From: a virus
Length of the DNA stretch: 21,401 nucleotides
Strand: one strand, 5' to 3'
Virus record (IMG/VR): IMGVR_UViG_3300034013_000906
Location: 1 to 21,401 of that record
Shown: positions 6,712-13,657 of the stretch, piece after piece
Position numbering within the stretch: position 1 is the first letter of the stretch
Layout of the letters: every line of letters starts with the position of its first letter
Program-made: the position numbers and the translations under genes
The notes under the pieces: generated by a model
The model's database searches: none
What the model saw: only the letters and a program-made list of their open reading frames with translations
Told to the model about the DNA's origin: nothing

Positions 6712-6960
6712 CTAGCTGGCGATTTTCTGCGCCACCACCCTGCGCTGATCAATGTAGGCCGCGAGGTCGCCGAGGTGAACCCCTTTCGCACCCTTCTGGC
6801 TGGCTTCCATTTCGATCACTGGCAGCTTGATTTCGCCGCCTCTGATCTTGCGCCAAAGGACAGGCTCAGTCAGGGCGAAGTGAACCTTTGCCACCTCATC
6901 CAGCGGCACCACGGCGCGGCCCTCGTGTTGGGCCATAAGGAGGAACATGGTCTGGCTCAT
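6712..6960 (-). CDS. PrtN-family (pyocin activator-like) protein
   Basis: An 82-residue protein starting MSQTMFLLMAQHEGRAVVPL, with LRKI-like VLWRKIRGGEIKLP and SQKGAKGVHLGDLAAYIDQR. This pattern matches the PrtN family, whose founding member activates pyocin genes in Pseudomonas; many phage-encoded relatives of unknown target exist. ATG 6960 is preferred over the upstream in-frame start at 7005 because GGAGAAG precedes it and the preceding 39-residue ORF overlaps it by ATGA. It is the last gene of the left operon, upstream of the terminator and the integrase, a place where excisionase or directionality factors often lie, so a role in excision or early/late control is possible but unproven. 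Confidence 0.75.
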   Translation of the reverse strand: MSQTMFLLMAQHEGRAVVPLDEVAKVHFALTEPVLWRKIRGGEIKLPVIEMEASQKGAKGVHLGDLAAYIDQRRVVAQKIAS

Positions 6961-7076
6961 TGGGCTTCTCCATGCAGCGGGACAGGTGGCAGCGTCCGTA
7001 GCCACTCGTTGATTTCGGACGCGGTGATTTCGGGCGCGGGGTAGGGTGTCGGCTTGGGCTTGGTGCGCTTATTCAT
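6957..7076 (-). CDS. 39-residue hypothetical protein, coupled to PrtN-like gene
   Basis: Small ORF beginning MNKRTKPKPTPYPAPEITAS and ending EINEWLRTLPPVPLHGEAQ. It is basic and Pro-rich at the N-terminus with one amphipathic helix. Its stop overlaps the PrtN-like start (ATGA) and its start overlaps the stop of the 58-residue ORF upstream (ATGAATAA), which argues that it is translated. No family is recognised. Confidence 0.6.
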   Translation of the reverse strand: MNKRTKPKPTPYPAPEITASEINEWLRTLPPVPLHGEAQ

Positions 7077-7245
7077 CAGCATCCCCGCGCCCCCTGATTT
7101 CCTCGGCTTCTTCGCGCTTCAGTTCTTCCAGCATTGCGCGCAGGATTTTGACCGTGGGCCACTCTCCGATGGGGCAACGTTGGGTGCGCATGTGTTTGAT
7201 CGTCACATCCAGCGCGCGGATTTGGAGTTTGCGGGGTGGGGTCAT
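7069..7245 (-). CDS. 58-residue hypothetical charged protein
   Basis: Begins MTPPRKLQIRALDVTIKHMR and ends in a highly charged helix (AMLEELKREEAEEIRGRGD). Start ATG 7245 has GGGGGTGAGG just upstream. The end overlaps the next ORF by 8 bp. It looks like a small helical phage protein of unknown role; overlap with both neighbours supports translation. Confidence 0.6.
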   Translation of the reverse strand: MTPPRKLQIRALDVTIKHMRTQRCPIGEWPTVKILRAMLEELKREEAEEIRGRGDADE

Positions 7246-7310
7246 CCCTCACCCCCTTCCTGCGGCGCTGACAGCAGGCGCGGGACGAAGTGCAGCGTGT
7301 GCTTACCCAT
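7242..7310 (-). CDS. 22-residue micro-ORF bridging two early genes
   Basis: MGKHTLHFVPRLLSAPQEGGEG. The ATG (7310) overlaps the last codons of the 72-residue upstream gene and the stop overlaps the ATG of the 58-residue gene (ATGA). It fills what would otherwise be the only non-coding gap in this stretch, so it may be translated mainly to pass ribosomes on to the next gene. The length alone gives no statistical support. Confidence 0.35.
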   Translation of the reverse strand: MGKHTLHFVPRLLSAPQEGGEG

Positions 7311-7521
7311 CTTCGCCCTCCGCAGGCGGCATGTCCAGCATCGCGGCGGCGGTCGAGGCGCGAACGGCGAGGGGGTGGGTCGCGTCTTCCCGCGCCCAAC
7401 GTGCCTCCGTTTCGCGGATGGTGGCCTTCTGTTCCTCCGTCAGCGGGTTGCCCGCAATGTCGGTGTCTGGCGTCACTCCTTTAAGGGCGCGACGGGCGGC
7501 TTTCTGTTCTGGCGTCATCAT
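7303..7521 (-). CDS. 72-residue hypothetical charged helical protein
   Basis: Begins MMTPEQKAARRALKGVTPDT and continues with charged, helix-forming sequence (LTEEQKATIRETEARWARED), ending PPAEGEDG. Two adjacent ATG codons (7521, 7518) are possible starts, overlapping the TGA of the upstream exported protein. No recognised family. Confidence 0.6.
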   Translation of the reverse strand: MMTPEQKAARRALKGVTPDTDIAGNPLTEEQKATIRETEARWAREDATHPLAVRASTAAAMLDMPPAEGEDG

Positions 7522-7913
7522 CCGATCGCATCCTCATATATGTGGATCACGCCCGCGCCGTTCTCCGGCACACGGACCCGCGCGGGTTCAGCCCGCAGCC
7601 CGCCCGGAGGCCAGACCGTCATCACGTCGCCATCTGGAGTGCGTTGAACGATCACGAGTACGCCGTGGCCGTCAGGACTCAGGCCGTCGAGGGTGGCGAC
7701 GCAGTAGAAAAACCGCCTGTTGCTGCGAAGGTCCGGGAGGTCGAAAACAACCTCGGCCCGCGCTTCCTCGCTCTCGCTCGGCTGGATTGCGATGTAGCTT
7801 TGCGGCCCGAGGCGGCATGTCTCGCTGGCGATGGCAGGAGACGCGGCGGCTGACAGGGCCACGCCCGCGATGATGGCGAGGAACAGGATGATGATCCAAA
7901 CGTCGTTTTTCAT
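7518..7913 (-). CDS. Exported or membrane-anchored small phage protein
   Basis: A 131-residue protein with an N-terminal hydrophobic segment (NDVWIIILFLAIIAGVALSA) followed by ASPAIASE, a plausible signal-peptidase site, so it should be periplasmic or membrane-anchored. The rest is beta-rich (SYIAIQPSESEEARAEVVFD, RRFFYCVATLDGLSPDGHGV) and carries two Cys residues after the signal region that could form a disulphide. ATG 7913 is chosen because GGAG precedes it and the hydrophobic segment then lies at the true N-terminus; the longer in-frame ORF would run through the upstream gene. Exported early phage proteins sometimes block superinfection, but nothing here proves that. Confidence 0.65.
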   Translation of the reverse strand: MKNDVWIIILFLAIIAGVALSAAASPAIASETCRLGPQSYIAIQPSESEEARAEVVFDLPDLRSNRRFFYCVATLDGLSPDGHGVLVIVQRTPDGDVMTVWPPGGLRAEPARVRVPENGAGVIHIYEDAIG

Positions 7914-7924
7914 GCTGTTGCTCC
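7908..7924 (-). repeat. Copy 1 of a 17-nt gene-junction repeat (GGAGCAACAGCATGAAA)
   Basis: On the minus strand this sequence holds the Shine-Dalgarno, the end of one gene (Gly-Ala-Thr-Ala-stop) and the ATGAAA start of the next. An exact second copy lies at 8802-8818, also at a gene junction. Confidence 0.85.
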
Positions 7925-8101
7925 GTTCTGCGCGGCGATGCGCTCTTTCAAACTGTTCCTGAGCATGCTTGCCTTGTGCCATGCGACTGGCAGATCGCCG
8001 CTCCGGCACTCGCGGCCAATCTGGCCTTCGATGCGGTCGCATTCGGCTCGCATCCAGTCATCAAGCGCAGCGATCAGCTTTGCATTATGCTCCGGCATCA
8101 C
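7910..8101 (-). CDS. 63-residue hypothetical protein
   Basis: Begins MMPEHNAKLIAALDDWMRAE and is largely helical and charged, with CDRIEGQIGRECRSGDLP in the middle and an AAQNGATA end. Two adjacent ATGs (8101, 8098) overlap the TGA of the upstream gene; GGGGGTGAG is the ribosome-binding site. Its own stop overlaps the start of the exported protein (ATGA). No family recognised. Confidence 0.6.
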   Translation of the reverse strand: MMPEHNAKLIAALDDWMRAECDRIEGQIGRECRSGDLPVAWHKASMLRNSLKERIAAQNGATA

Positions 8102-8583
8102 TCACCCCCGATTTTTGCGAGGACGGCGCGGGCGTAATACTCCGCTTGCATTTGAACCGTGGCCCCTTGGCACCCACACTCGTGACCATCACAGCAAAGC
8201 CGTTCGTCAGGTTTTGAATATGCCGCAAGCAAGCCCCGCAGCGCATCCACCAGTTCACCCATCGCGGGGGTGGGCGTGTCGAGGGCGGCGAGAATGGTCT
8301 TTGCGTCCTCCAGATCAACCGCTACCTCGTAGGGTGCCAAATCAACCCGCTCACCTGTTTCAACGGCATCTTCTGCGTCCGCCGCCATGTCCATTTCCGC
8401 GCCGTTGATGTTTTCACGCAACCTGTCGATAACGTCAGGCCCCACCCGCACCCCCGGCGCAACGGCTGGAATGGCAACAAGCGTGTCAGGATAAGCCAAT
8501 TCCCGCCCCCGGCAGATCAGGCACTCGGTCGCGTCCCGGCTGGTGGGGATGCTGTGGTCTGTGCAGTTGTGGTCGGTGGTCAT
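8098..8583 (-). CDS. Hypothetical phage protein with two Cys clusters
   Basis: A 161-residue protein with an N-terminal ATECLICRGRELAYP motif and a C-terminal ERLCCDGHECGCQGATV motif; the clustered Cys/His residues suggest metal binding, possibly one zinc site or two. The middle (about 60-120) is acidic and helical (NINGAEMDMAADAEDAVETG). ATG 8583 is used because it overlaps the upstream stop (ATGA); the longer in-frame ORF begins inside the neighbour. It lies in a run of small early genes of unknown role. It is not assigned to a family. Confidence 0.65.
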   Translation of the reverse strand: MTTDHNCTDHSIPTSRDATECLICRGRELAYPDTLVAIPAVAPGVRVGPDVIDRLRENINGAEMDMAADAEDAVETGERVDLAPYEVAVDLEDAKTILAALDTPTPAMGELVDALRGLLAAYSKPDERLCCDGHECGCQGATVQMQAEYYARAVLAKIGGE

Positions 8584-8807
8584 GCTGCGTCCTCGATGTT
8601 CAGAATGGCGCGGATGCTGAAGCGAATGTTGTCTCGCCCGCACTCATAGGCGTGCGCGAGGGCTGTAGCGATCTTGGTAACCTCCCGGCGGTCAGCGCAT
8701 TCGATGGGCGTGCTGCCGAACGGATGACGCAGCATCGGCTTGCCGCCCTGCCACTCGACTTCCATCGTAAGGTCGCCAATGTGCAGTTGTTCTGGTGTGG
8801 ATTTCAT
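8580..8807 (-). CDS. 75-residue hypothetical protein
   Basis: Begins MKSTPEQLHIGDLTMEVEWQ with short beta-like stretches (GGKPMLRHPFGSTPIECADR), then a helix (EVTKIATALAHAYECGRDN). The start lies in the second copy of the 17-nt junction repeat and overlaps the stop of the upstream ASCH-like gene. No family recognised. Confidence 0.6.
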   Translation of the reverse strand: MKSTPEQLHIGDLTMEVEWQGGKPMLRHPFGSTPIECADRREVTKIATALAHAYECGRDNIRFSIRAILNIEDAA

Positions 8808-8818
8808 GCTGTTGCTCC
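8802..8818 (-). repeat. Copy 2 of the 17-nt gene-junction repeat (GGAGCAACAGCATGAAA)
   Basis: Identical to 7908-7924. Here it ends the ASCH-like gene (again Gly-Ala-Thr-Ala-stop) and starts the 75-residue gene. Confidence 0.85.
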
Positions 8819-9487
8819 AATCTGGTCGATGTTCCCGCGCTGGACGGTGAAGGTGTAGGCGGCAACCCAATCGTTGCGCTCCCATGCGTCAGCGCCGTGC
8901 AGGCTGTTCCAGAGCTTCGCGAAGGATCGCTCTGCGTGGCGCCCACCGGGTTCTTCGATGCCAACGGCGGTCAGACTGTGCGGCCAGATGCCGGGAACGT
9001 AGTAGAAGGGCGGGTCGGCGCTCTCCATTTCGACCCCTTCGGCGAGGGCGTCGTCCTCGCTGATGTCCTGCAACCGCTGCACCCGCACTTCGGTAACGGT
9101 CAGGGTCAGGCGCGAGGCCCAGCGGGGCATGAAGCGGCCATGGCGGTAGCGCCCGGCGCATCCCGGATCACTGTCGCGTGGGTCAGGATCGGCGGCATAG
9201 TAGATCGGCGCTGACGAGGGAATGTCGCGCGGCGCTAAGTCGTCATATCGCGCCTCGCACCGCCACGACTCCCGCACATAGAGGCGGTCGCCGAAAACGA
9301 AAGCCGGGGCCTTGAAGTCCACAGTGCAGCGGTTGCTTTCCGGCGCGATTGCCCAGCCAGGGCCAAAGGTGCGTGCGGATTTAATCCCGCTTGGCTGCGG
9401 GTTCATAACCCTCCGCGTCTGCGTCTTGCGCCCGTCCATAAGGGCGCGGACCATCGGGGCGGAAAAGAGGATGGGAAGGTCACCCAT
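8804..9487 (-). CDS. ASCH-like (PUA-fold) phage protein
   Basis: A 227-residue protein. The N-terminus LPILFSAPMVRALMDGRKTQ with TRRVMNPQP, a GDRLYVRESWRC segment, FMPRWASRLTLTVTEVRVQR, LQDISEDDALAEGVE and the end NDWVAAYTFTVQRGNIDQI are shared by a widespread group of phage early proteins that resemble ASCH domains. ASCH domains have a PUA-like fold thought to bind RNA or nucleotides; the role in phages is not established. ATG 9487 overlaps the stop of the upstream 64-residue gene. The match is from remembered pattern and the ASCH assignment is less sure than the existence of the gene. Confidence 0.75.
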   Translation of the reverse strand: MGDLPILFSAPMVRALMDGRKTQTRRVMNPQPSGIKSARTFGPGWAIAPESNRCTVDFKAPAFVFGDRLYVRESWRCEARYDDLAPRDIPSSAPIYYAADPDPRDSDPGCAGRYRHGRFMPRWASRLTLTVTEVRVQRLQDISEDDALAEGVEMESADPPFYYVPGIWPHSLTAVGIEEPGGRHAERSFAKLWNSLHGADAWERNDWVAAYTFTVQRGNIDQIGATA

Positions 9488-9674
9488 GCTGCACCCCCTT
9501 CAAAGGCACACCAACGGCCACCGTCGTCTCGCCCGTCCGCACAGCCAGCTTGCCGTGCATGTCGGTGGGCAGAGCGTCAGGACGGCGCGGGTCGCAGGGC
9601 TGCGCGGTCGGGCCTTGTGCGGCGATGTAGGGGCTGATCTGGACGGTGGTGATGGGGTGGATGGGGTCACGCAT
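9480..9674 (-). CDS. 64-residue hypothetical protein
   Basis: Begins MRDPIHPITTVQISPYIAAQ and ends GETTVAVGVPLKGVQHG. It carries Pro-rich and beta-like stretches and no obvious domain. Its start is 1 bp after the stop of the upstream gene, and its stop overlaps the ASCH-like start, so it fits the operon. Confidence 0.55.
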   Translation of the reverse strand: MRDPIHPITTVQISPYIAAQGPTAQPCDPRRPDALPTDMHGKLAVRTGETTVAVGVPLKGVQHG

Positions 9675-9675
9675 A

Positions 9676-9891
9676 TCAGCCCCCCGTCAGCATGCGGCGG
9701 CGCTCGACCTCGCGCAGGGTTTCGATGGACCGTTCGCAGTTCTCGGCGGCGGCAAGGTATGCAGCCAGTTTCGCGCGGCTATCGGCCAGCGTTTTCTCGT
9801 CGCGGCTTACCTGAATTTCGGCGTTTCCGGCGCTGGCGCGGAGCGATGCGGCCTTTTCAGCCAGCAACCGAATTGCGGGGGTAGGGTTCAT
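9676..9891 (-). CDS. 71-residue coiled-coil hypothetical protein
   Basis: Begins MNPTPAIRLLAEKAASLRAS and is almost wholly helical and charged (DEKTLADSRAKLAAYLAAAE, IETLREVERRRML), predicting a short coiled coil. ATG 9891 overlaps the stop of the upstream membrane protein (ATGA). Unknown role. Confidence 0.6.
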   Translation of the reverse strand: MNPTPAIRLLAEKAASLRASAGNAEIQVSRDEKTLADSRAKLAAYLAAAENCERSIETLREVERRRMLTGG

Positions 9892-10067
9892 TCCATGAGT
9901 CCTTCGATCTTGGAGAGAATTCGGTCATGCGCCGCGCCGAAATCCTCGGCGATAGAGCGCAGGGCGATGGAGCGGGTATGCCGGGCGGCCAGATCGAACA
10001 GGCCGCCGACGGGCAGGAGGAGCAGGGCAAGCAGGACGAGGCCCGCGATTTTGAGGCGGCGGATCAT
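9888..10067 (-). CDS. 59-residue single-pass membrane protein
   Basis: MIRRLKIAGLVLLALLLLPV begins the protein with a basic start and a clear membrane segment (about residues 7-25), followed by a charged helix ending DRILSKIEGLME. ATG 10067 has GAGGGG seven bases upstream, overlapping the end of the exonuclease gene; the longer in-frame ORF runs inside that gene and is not used. Unknown role. Confidence 0.6.
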   Translation of the reverse strand: MIRRLKIAGLVLLALLLLPVGGLFDLAARHTRSIALRSIAEDFGAAHDRILSKIEGLME

Positions 10068-10069
10068 CG

Positions 10070-10804
10070 TCAGCCCCTCGCCATCTTGCGGAGCCAGTAC
10101 CGGGCCGAAAACTTGGTGTCTTCGTCCAGCTCCGACTTGTCGCGGATCCACTCGAGGTAATCCTCCGGCACCTCGTCGAACCGCTTGCCTCTGTGCTTTC
10201 CGAAGTTGAACCGCGTGTGCAGGGCGGGCCACTTTGATATCTCGACCAGCTCCTCGACGGTCTTTTCACACAGGAGGCTGGCGAGGATATGCGCGGTCAC
10301 ATAGGCGTCGGGCAGGGCGCGGTGCGGCGGGTCAGCCAGTTGCGGATCGAACTGATACAAGCCGTCAACGCCAAGCCAGTAGCGCAGCACCTGATTGCCG
10401 AAGCCGGGGGCGTCAGGCCAGACCACCCGGGCGCACTTCATCGTGCATATCCACCGCCGCCCGTGGCCCGCGTGGAAGTGCTGTTCGAAAGAGGCGTTGT
10501 GCGCCGCAACCACGTCGTCCAGACCGAGGCCATCCCAGAACGGAAGCCACAGCGCCTCGATTGGCTGTTCTTCGGCCAGCATCGCCTCGGTCAGGTGATG
10601 CACCGCCTTTGCTTCGGGCGGGATCACACCCAAGACGGGGCGGGCGAGGGCTGTCCACTGGCTTTCGATGGTCGCGGTTTCCAGCACATAGTCGATGCGG
10701 CCGAGTTCGATCACTTCGGCGCCGGGGTCGTCCTGTGTCCCGGTCGTCTCAAAGTCGATCACTCGGATGCGCGAGGCGGGACCGTGTTCAATGACGTCGC
10801 TCAT
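10070..10804 (-). CDS. DnaQ/ExoX-like 3'-5' exonuclease (DEDDh)
   Basis: A 244-residue exonuclease candidate. Motif ExoI is VIDFETTG (Asp17, Glu19). ExoII is [10 protein letters not shown] with Glu107 where Asp is more common. ExoIII is [14 protein letters not shown] (His161, Asp166), the DEDDh type. The C-terminal part [20 protein letters not shown] with WIRDKSEL resembles the extra C-terminal domain of E. coli exonuclease X. It may trim 3' ends during phage recombination or replication. Start ATG 10804 overlaps the SSB stop (ATGA), so translation is coupled to SSB. Confidence 0.88.
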   Translation of the reverse strand: MSDVIEHGPASRIRVIDFETTGTQDDPGAEVIELGRIDYVLETATIESQWTALARPVLGVIPPEAKAVHHLTEAMLAEEQPIEALWLPFWDGLGLDDVVAAHNASFEQHFHAGHGRRWICTMKCARVVWPDAPGFGNQVLRYWLGVDGLYQFDPQLADPPHRALPDAYVTAHILASLLCEKTVEELVEISKWPALHTRFNFGKHRGKRFDEVPEDYLEWIRDKSELDEDTKFSARYWLRKMARG

Positions 10805-11298
10805 GCCCGCACCTCCGGGCCGAAAGGGATTTCGTCGTCCATGTCGTTGTGGCCCCCGGCACCGCCCGTAGACCCGCCGCGCCCACCAGCACCGTAGCCG
10901 TCACCTTGAGAGCGCCCGCTATCGCCACCACGGCGGTCGCCATCCTCACGAGCATCCAGCGATTGCAGGACGCCGTTGTAAGGGCGCACCGTGATTTCGG
11001 TCGTGTAGCGATCAGCGCCGGATTGATCCTGCCACTTGCGGGTTTCAAGCTGGCCCTCGATGTAGACCTTCGACCCCTTGCGCAGATATTGCTCCGCGAA
11101 CTTGGCCGCCCCTTCGGCGCTGATGGCAACGCTATGCCACTCGGTCCGTTCTTTGCGCTCCCCGCTGGCCTTGTCCTTCCAACTTTCGGAAGTCGCCACC
11201 CGAAGGTTCACGATCTTTCCGCCGTTCTGGAAACTCCTGACCTCAGGATCGCGCCCTAAGTTGCCGAGTATGATGACTTTATTGACTGAGGCGGCCAT
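10801..11298 (-). CDS. ssb: Single-stranded DNA-binding protein
   Basis: A 165-residue SSB. The OB-fold starts [20 protein letters not shown] and continues with [26 protein letters not shown] and [15 protein letters not shown] Gly/Arg/Asp-rich linker (about 120-150) leads to the acidic tip DMDDEIPF, which in cellular SSB recruits partner proteins. Here six residues (GPEVRA) follow the tip instead of it being the very end. ATG 11298 is one base after the methyltransferase stop; the longer in-frame ORF reads through that gene. Neighbouring ExoX-like nuclease, RecT and RecE-like genes place it in phage recombination and replication. Confidence 0.94.
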   Translation of the reverse strand: MAASVNKVIILGNLGRDPEVRSFQNGGKIVNLRVATSESWKDKASGERKERTEWHSVAISAEGAAKFAEQYLRKGSKVYIEGQLETRKWQDQSGADRYTTEITVRPYNGVLQSLDAREDGDRRGGDSGRSQGDGYGAGGRGGSTGGAGGHNDMDDEIPFGPEVRA

Positions 11299-11299
11299 G

Positions 11300-12712
11300 T
11301 CAGGCGCTCTCCTTCCATGCGTGAAAGACGGTGGTGTTGATGTTGGTCCCGCTCTCGGCAAAGGAGCCGACGGGGAGGTCTTTGAAGCCGTCGCGCCCGG
11401 TGTAGGTCGATATCTTCATCCCGTTGGCCCTGGCCCAATCCGGGCCGAGCAGGCCATGATCGGTGCGCGCGGTGATCGGGAGGATGGCGACCAGTTGTCC
11501 GCCCGGTTTCAGGAAGCGGCAGGCGTGGGTGACGTGCTTGTGGTAGTGCCGCCCGTAGAAGGGCGGGTTCATGACGACGAGGTCAAAGAAAAGATCGGGT
11601 CGCGCTGGCCCTCCCGTTTCAAGGAAGTTGGTACAGAAGACCCTGTGTCCCTTTGACCTTGTCTCCGCCGCCCGTGTGGCGTCGACCTCAATCCCCCAAG
11701 CTTCGGCACCCTTAGCGCGCAGCGCATCCATGATCCGCCCGTCGCCGCAGGAAGGCTCCAACACACGCTTGCCGCGCAGGCCGTCGATATCGGCAAGGAC
11801 GCGGTCTATCACTGCCTGCGGCGTCGGGTAGAACTGTAGATCCTTGGCGACCTCGGTAGAGGCGCGGCGGGAGGGGCGATCTTCATCAGCGCCGGGGCAA
11901 TCGGGCAGCACGTCGCCGTAGAACTCGGCCAGTGCCCGGTTGATATCCCGTAGGGCATCGTCGCCGAAAAACAGGTGGGCGTTGCCGTTCTGAAACCGCT
12001 TGAGCCAGACCCCGCGACCGAGAACCTTGATCGTTTTTTGCTCCGTGTCCCACTTGCTCTGGAACGGGTCAGGAAACTCGCCGCCGTCGCGCATGGCGTC
12101 CCCGTTCTTGTTCAGAACGGACAGTTCGGCGTGAGTCAGGAGGGGCTTGCCCTGATAGGCCGACAGAGCATTCAGGATATCGCGCAGCTTGTCGTGGCCG
12201 TGGCCGTGGATTGAGCCGTAGTAGGATAGGATCACCCGTTTTGGGAGGCCCTTGACCCCGATCTTGACCTTCTCGTGGCTCTTGTAGGCCGGATCGAGGT
12301 CGGCAAAGACCTCGGCAAGCCCGCGCAGGATCGCGGCGCGCGGGTTCTCAAGATAGGGCGCGAAGGTGGCGCGCAGGTTGTCCAGCGTGAACGGCGGCGG
12401 GGCGGCCATGGACTGCTCCCAAAGCTTCTTGTCCTTGGCGCTTGCGATTTCGGAGAGGTTCAACCCTTTCCAGACGTGCTTCCATGCGGAGCGGCGCAGG
12501 CTGACCTCCAAGGTCTTCGCGCTGTTGCCGCGCCCCGTGTCTATGGTTTCGCCGCCCCACTCCCCGCCCACGCAGGCAGCGGCCTTGAGGTCGCCCGCAG
12601 CCCGATCGAAAGCGGCCAGCGCGTCAGGGATGGCCGCGACCTTGGCGTCATATTCAGCCACAACGTCAGGCAGGCTGCGCAGTTTGGCGATTTCGGTGCT
12701 GTGCGCGTTCAT
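11300..12712 (-). CDS. DUF4942-containing class I DNA methyltransferase (probable N6-adenine)
   Basis: A 470-residue two-part protein. Residues about 65-265 match DUF4942-type sequence ([40 protein letters not shown]). After DLQFYPTP (291-298), the C-terminal part is a SAM-dependent methyltransferase, with motif [12 protein letters not shown] (317-327) and the catalytic MNPPF motif (381-385), an NPPF type usual for N6-adenine or glutamine-type amino methyltransferases. Phages use such enzymes to protect their DNA from host restriction. No cognate restriction gene is seen in the window. ATG 12712 overlaps the stop of the YbcO-like gene. The DUF4942 N-terminus may help in target recognition, but its function is not known. 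Confidence 0.88.
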   Translation of the reverse strand: MNAHSTEIAKLRSLPDVVAEYDAKVAAIPDALAAFDRAAGDLKAAACVGGEWGGETIDTGRGNSAKTLEVSLRRSAWKHVWKGLNLSEIASAKDKKLWEQSMAAPPPFTLDNLRATFAPYLENPRAAILRGLAEVFADLDPAYKSHEKVKIGVKGLPKRVILSYYGSIHGHGHDKLRDILNALSAYQGKPLLTHAELSVLNKNGDAMRDGGEFPDPFQSKWDTEQKTIKVLGRGVWLKRFQNGNAHLFFGDDALRDINRALAEFYGDVLPDCPGADEDRPSRRASTEVAKDLQFYPTPQAVIDRVLADIDGLRGKRVLEPSCGDGRIMDALRAKGAEAWGIEVDATRAAETRSKGHRVFCTNFLETGGPARPDLFFDLVVMNPPFYGRHYHKHVTHACRFLKPGGQLVAILPITARTDHGLLGPDWARANGMKISTYTGRDGFKDLPVGSFAESGTNINTTVFHAWKESA

Positions 12713-13062
12713 CGCGTCACCTCGCCGGAGGGAACCTGGATGATGCCGTCAGCCACCAGCCGGGATTGCGTCTCGGCGAGGCCGCGCAACATCGCGTCTA
12801 GAACAATCGCTGCGGTCAAGCCGCGCTTTTCCCAGCTGTGGGTGTCGATGGCCGCATGACAGGCAGAGCATGCAAAAGCTGTGTGTAGGTCACTCACCTT
12901 CGACCCCATACTTTTCCCGATGCCGGGAAGGTGAGCGGTGACAGTGGTCTGGTTGTTGTGATTGCAGATCCCCGGCAGGCGAAGGCTGCAAGGTTGGCCG
13001 CGCGCGGCCTTCATGATGGCCGATGACCTCACCTTGGGGAGCAAATGCGGATTGGCTATCAA
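12709..13062 (-). CDS. YbcO/DUF1364-like small nuclease
   Basis: A 117-residue protein with the DUF1364 pattern: VRSSAIMKAARGQPCSLRLP with GICNHNNQTTVTAHLPG, then FACSACHAAIDTH. Cys25, Cys33, Cys65, Cys68 and His69 are likely zinc/active-site residues of this HNH-like family, whose lambdoid members are endonucleases acting on recombination intermediates or branched DNA. The start is TTG 13062, whose TTGA overlaps the stop of the HNH gene; GGAAGGG lies upstream. The conserved N-terminal part lies before the first ATG (residue 17), so a downstream start is unlikely. It sits with RecT, SSB and ExoX-like genes, consistent with a recombination role. Confidence 0.82.
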   Translation of the reverse strand: MIANPHLLPKVRSSAIMKAARGQPCSLRLPGICNHNNQTTVTAHLPGIGKSMGSKVSDLHTAFACSACHAAIDTHSWEKRGLTAAIVLDAMLRGLAETQSRLVADGIIQVPSGEVTR

Positions 13063-13655
13063 GACGCCGCCCTTCCATGGTTTGGGTGAAAACCAAGACG
13101 AGCCTGAGCGTCGCGGCGGGCGGCTACTGCTGAATCGAAGTCATCGAACTGTCCGATGAAAATCGTCTTTCTTTCAGAAACAATCTGCGCGACCCATTTG
13201 CCACCAAACCTTTCAGTCCAAGTTACCCCGGTAACGCCACTGGTGTTGTCCGAGCGGATAGCGCAATTCTTTGCGTTTCCGGAGGCACTCACCTCGCGGA
13301 GGTTGACCCATTGATTGTCGAGCTTGTCGCCGCTAATGTGGTCGATGTAGGCAGCCTCGCGGCCTGTGACCATTTTCCAAATTACACGGTGAGCGACGAC
13401 TTTAACGCCGAACAAGGTGCCTCCGAAATAGTCAGACCTTACTTGCTGGAGCGCGGGCTTTCCCGCCATTTTGGCGTTCCAAGCTGCATGGTTATGGGTG
13501 GCGCTTTGCGCCCCATCGCGGAAAAGGCTCAGCGGCCTTTCACGCCAAGTTAAACGGCCAATATCAGGGCTGTAATCAAGGATAGTGAGCAAGCAGGCCT
13601 GATCAGGGAGCGGAGCCCTGTGGCGTCGGTTTTCATAAGGATTCAGGACTTCCAC
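13059..13655 (-). CDS. HNH endonuclease with AP2 DNA-binding domain (homing-type)
   Basis: A 198-residue protein. The HNH motif lies at about 88-123 (VVAHRVIWKMVTGRE, then YIDHISGDKLDNQWVNLREV), followed by the AP2-type domain at about 138-185 (SGVTGVTWTERFGGKWVAQI, IFIGQFDDFDSAVAARRDA). This is the common free-standing homing endonuclease layout of phages. The coding sequence is visibly more AT-rich than its neighbours, suggesting a later arrival. The start is GTG 13655 with GAGGG upstream, just after the previous stop. It interrupts a run of otherwise overlapping recombination genes, without visibly breaking any of them. Confidence 0.9.
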   Translation of the reverse strand: MEVLNPYENRRHRAPLPDQACLLTILDYSPDIGRLTWRERPLSLFRDGAQSATHNHAAWNAKMAGKPALQQVRSDYFGGTLFGVKVVAHRVIWKMVTGREAAYIDHISGDKLDNQWVNLREVSASGNAKNCAIRSDNTSGVTGVTWTERFGGKWVAQIVSERKTIFIGQFDDFDSAVAARRDAQARLGFHPNHGRAAS

Positions 13656-13657
13656 AG

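Noticed and set aside
7046-7873. Plus-strand 275-codon frame over the small early genes
   Set aside because: Ser/Arg-rich shadow; the minus strand shows a chain of overlapping ORFs with ribosome-binding sites and a signal-peptide protein.
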